Shown here piece after piece: positions 60,403 through 64,000 of a stretch of 64,000 nt of DNA. Each line of letters opens with the position of its first letter. Position 1 is the stretch's first letter. The stretch comes from Kalaharituber pfeilii (taxonomy: Eukaryota > Ascomycota > Pezizomycetes > Pezizales > Pezizaceae), in NCBI GenBank assembly GCA_015179045.1, contig WHUZ01000089.1, positions 124,001 to 188,000 on the forward strand, written 5' to 3'. Under the pieces are notes generated by a model. That model made no database searches. It saw nothing but the letters and a program-made list of their open reading frames with translations, and was not told where the DNA came from. The position numbers and the translations under genes were made by a program.

Positions 60403-63400
60403 CTAGAATCTCTGTAGAAGGAATGCGTGGATGTTTTTTCTTAAGATGATCATTGTGGATGTTCCGATACCAGTTTTTGTTGAATTCTCCATTAATAGCT
60501 GGCGGATTTCGTTCTTTTTAATTGTATTTGCAAATGCCGCCAGTGACAGTTGACACTTACGGCTTTTAAGGATGTTCTAGCTTTATGCTACGGTATAGGG
60601 ATTTTTTGTTACTCGTTGCTAAGGGTAATCCAGCTGGGTGGTGCATTCTATTGATTGGGAAGAATAGGGTTTCTTGTTCTTATTGTTTTGCGACTGGGGA
60701 GTTGGTTTGCTCATTGTCCTCTTGCCATTGCTACTTGCTTCGTATCTTGTATTCTTTCAATGCGCTGTTCTTTGTGTTATACTTATTCTTTGTTCGTGAT
60801 GATAATGTGTATACGAAGGATGGAATGAGAATAGGCCAAACTCGTTGGAACTACCTAATATCTGTTAAGTCGTTGTACTGTCTGCTCTTTCAAAAATGTA
60901 TTCAGTCGGTGTTATCAGTAAATACCAATATTGGCATTTGAAGTCTCATAGCTGCTTAGTAGAAAAAGCACCTATTGACCCTATATTGGTGCGGAAGGAT
61001 AGCCAAAAGAACTCCTCACTAGTTCGCTTACATTATCTCACACAAAGCTTGTGCTATGTCGCTGAGCGTAGCTTCTTGTTGTAGCCCAATTAATCGATAA
61101 ATGCCTGCAAGAGGGAATACTCCACTGCGTACCTCCCGCCCAACGATATTGGATAGCAGACGATAGTTCTGCAAAACACCTACCATGGCTTTAATCTCTA
61201 AGGTTCCATGGGTAGGAACCAAATCTTGTAGCCGATGGCCTGAACGGGCGCGAATTCATGTCGTTGGAGTTTACATTTTTGGAAGCCATCACAGCCACGC
61301 ATAGAAGCGGAGTTCAGGGTAAGCGACAGGTTTTGCCGCATCAATTGTAAGAGCATTGGTTTAGTCGATATCAGCAAAGTCCGTAACTTGCGCCGCAGGC
61401 TTCCGATGTAGCTAAAAATTCGTGATGTATGTTGTTTCAAGTTCGTTAATTATTGCTAGTCCGCTACAAGAGTTGTGAATGAAGATTCAATTATAAATAT
61501 TGAATACATGACACTTTGTATAAAGTACCAATATAGATGTATCACTTGTTATGCAGTAGATCTGAAAACAAGGAAACGTGATCACTATTGGCATAAGACT
61601 AAAGACGTTCCGTCCCTAAGTTCAATTTCGGAATAGCAGCAACAGCACAAGTTTAAGATCTATAACTCTAAAACTGCATGGACACGAAGGGAAAAAGGCT
61701 AATGCATACTTTCCCTACGAAATCGAAAATTCCATTTGATTGTAAGAAGCAGTTCGAGGAACCAGTATTGGTGACTGTTATCGTCACTCATCATCATCTG
61801 TAACATCATCTCCAATTAACCTTCGGCTAGTCATCGAAAGTCCCCATATCGTTCTCAGGTATTCCTGAATCCTGATTTCAGAATTTGTGATAGGAACGTG
61901 CAAATCTCGATAGTCATATGTATGCCAGATGCGCTAGCCTTGGAGATCAGGTCAACGCATAGAACCATAACAAGATCATTATGGTGATCACGCGAGTTGA
62001 GCCCAGCCTGTGCTCTGGCAGTTTGAGATCAGCATGTGAAGTTATCAGAACGATAAGGTCGTTGTCTCTTTTTTTTTTTTTTTTTTCATTTCGTTGAAAC
62101 CAAGCTACTCTAAAATCCTGATAGGTCCCGCTTAAGGCTTGCTTCTGCCAGGTATGTCAACCTTACGTTTCCACTTCCGTTCCCCCCGATGTATAATCAA
62201 ACGTTAACGAAATTCACAATGGGATCCGGAAAACCAGGATTTCTCCCCGGTCTCGAAGATTTTCCGTCCCGGTTTTCTTTTATTCAGGAACTAGTTTTTT
62301 GGGGGCGGGTCTTTGTAGTGATCCTGAATAACCTTTCTGATACTAGCTCTCAGAAGTTCTACGCGATAATGTTGGCAACGGTTGATCGTCCCATTGCATG
62401 CGAGCAAACTGGGCAAGAACGAATACAAGATAAGGATAACCTGAGCACGGTGTATATCACTTTTCACATCGATCAGGTGAGTTCACTGAGTACTTCAAGG
62501 AGATGGTACATAGAGTATGCTATATGAACCTCATCCTGGTTCCAGGCTGCCTCATCCTTGACTGCACAGCGATGAGGTTAGTGGTGATACTAGAGTAAGT
62601 CGATAGTCTGACCATGGCTGGATAATTTGTCAATATAGCATGGTCGACGTCGCATGCAAGAATCACCTTATTTTGCCGTGTTCAACCAAACTAACCGTGT
62701 TCTAGATCTGGATAAAGTCTGTTTCCTAATTCCACGGCTTTAGTAAATTGAAACACATCTGATATTCCAAACCCGCCTGCCTCAGTAAACTACTAGGATG
62801 TCTCAGCTGGCAACCATAGAGAACCAAAAGTTTTCTAATTTACAGTTAGAGTACTATTACTCCAACTAGCGTGGAAGCGGAGGGGGACCCGATAACCGAT
62901 GAATTGCATACGTCTGATCTTATTCAGACATATCCTGTCTGCAAACCAGACCACGTTCTTGTTGATCTCGTAGTCCTTGCTACCATTTTTATGTGTGCTT
63001 ACTGTGCTCCAGCACAGATATATATTTGGAAGCAGTAGTTTGTTCCAAACCACACAATCGCAGCCAATGCATAAAGTAGAACATACAGGCTTCGTGCGTG
63101 CATGCGTGCATGGAGGGGTAGAAGGAGCATGGATTATAAAAAAGGATTCAATCACATCAAAGAATTTCGTCTGGGCAGGGCAAATTCTGTGCCCACCCCA
63201 ACGGATCCAAACTGACAACTCACAAATGAGAAAACTTATCATCCCTCAATTATTGCGAATTGATTATTCCGCGTTAAACACGCCTGCTTCGTTTTTATTT
63301 TTTTTCCACATAAAAAAAAAAAAACTCAAATCCATTAACCCCGCTAACCAAAATCCCTAAACCCCAGCGCTTACCTTAAAATTTTATCGCTTACAATTAC

Positions 63401-64000
63401 GCATGCATTGCATGCGCCATACATAATGCCCCGTGCGTTCGTGCAAGCTATGCGGCGCCTTTTTTTTTCCCCCTTTGCTAACCCCGCCTCTCCCGCAGGT
63501 TTCTTCACGGCCAACTTTATTTCCGAATTAAGTTTCTGGAATTTTTAAAAAAAGAAAAAGAAGATTCGATCTATTAGTCTAAAATAGAAGACACAAAATG
63601 TTTGCAGGTAAGAGTTATGCATGTAAGGTACGAGGAGCGATCCTATTCGAAGGGAGGAATTCTTATTATGTCGATTGAGCGAACAAAAACGCACCACATT
63701 TGACATCCAGGTGAACATAAAAACAATTTTAGCAAATAATTTAAGCTGAGCAAAAAAAATACGTAATTGAGATGCCCCTCATAGCATGACGATGCCGTAG
63801 GACCAGTTCCCATATCGCGGTATTCTCCGAAGTGCTCCGTGAGTTTCCTATCGCTGTCACCAACTTCATATCTTGGTACTTGTGTTTTTTTTTTACACTT
63901 GGCAAACCAGGACCAGAGGAGCACCTGAAAAAGCTTTATTCACAGAACATGAAAAGGGGGGCATGCGAAGTTTAGCCGCCTTTTGCGCGACAGAGATGCA
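60403..64000. other. no confident gene to window end
   Basis: The first few hundred bases are T-rich and should be the 3' region of the coiled-coil gene. A possible relic is listed at 61028-61440. An ATG-started plus-strand ORF at 62189-62527 has no recognisable domain. T or A runs lie at 62070-62086, 63295-63323 and 63880-63895. Confidence 0.45.
61028..61440 (-). pseudogene. possible frame-shifted gene relic
   Basis: Two overlapping minus-strand frames (61440-61198, with FSYIGSLRRKLRTLL and CDGFQKCKLQRHEFAP; 61222-61028, with NIVGREVRSGVFPLAGIYRL and ATLSDIAQALCEI) have protein-like composition and change phase near 61200-61220. This pattern suggests one ancestral coding segment broken by an indel. 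I cannot assign a family, and chance is not excluded. Confidence 0.25.

Overview
The window is nuclear DNA of a filamentous ascomycete fungus (Pezizomycotina). The evidence is short GT-AG introns (41-116 bp in the models below), a fungal-type PARP/ubiquitin-conjugase fusion, a fungal OPT-type transporter, a TBC-domain RabGAP, ribosomal protein eL27, and a long coiled-coil protein whose N-terminus I recognise from filamentous ascomycetes. Only about ten genes fit in 64 kb, and gene-free tracts of 9-12.5 kb carry degenerate repeats, so the genome looks repeat-expanded. A Pezizomycetes-like (truffle or morel type) lineage is a guess, not a demonstration.

Layout. 0-6.1 kb: a weak ORF, then a seven-exon minus-strand gene for a 1236-aa PARP-UBC fusion. 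6.1-18 kb: an accessory region. It holds a three-exon minus-strand gene with the architecture of a Crinkler/CR-type effector (ubiquitin-like header, PD-(D/E)XK-like domain, protein kinase). The gene lies among nested inverted repeats, a MITE, tandem duplications, a foldback element and a 15-bp minisatellite. 18-20 kb: a small retropepsin-like gene with a mitochondrial-type presequence and, beside it, a stop-bearing relic of its 5' end. 20.9-22.2 kb: a GC-rich block. 22.9-25.6 kb: a five-exon TBC RabGAP gene. 25.6-38.1 kb: a gene desert with long homopolymer tracts and a second MITE copy. 38.1-39.6 kb: a proline/glutamine-rich protein gene whose coding frame switches three times. 39.6-48.7 kb: a second desert with two foldback elements. 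48.7-60.4 kb: the densest housekeeping block, with an OPT transporter (minus, seven exons including an 8-nt microexon), a small secreted or membrane protein (plus), rpl27 (minus, 7-nt first coding exon), and a 1653-aa coiled-coil protein (plus) transcribed divergently from rpl27. 60.4-64 kb: no confident gene.

The genes do not form a pathway. Housekeeping genes sit at the two sides of accessory and repeat-rich tracts. The most interesting object is the CR-type nuclease-kinase gene in its inverted-repeat island. All exon models were built by hand from splice motifs and frame closure; no search or alignment was run.
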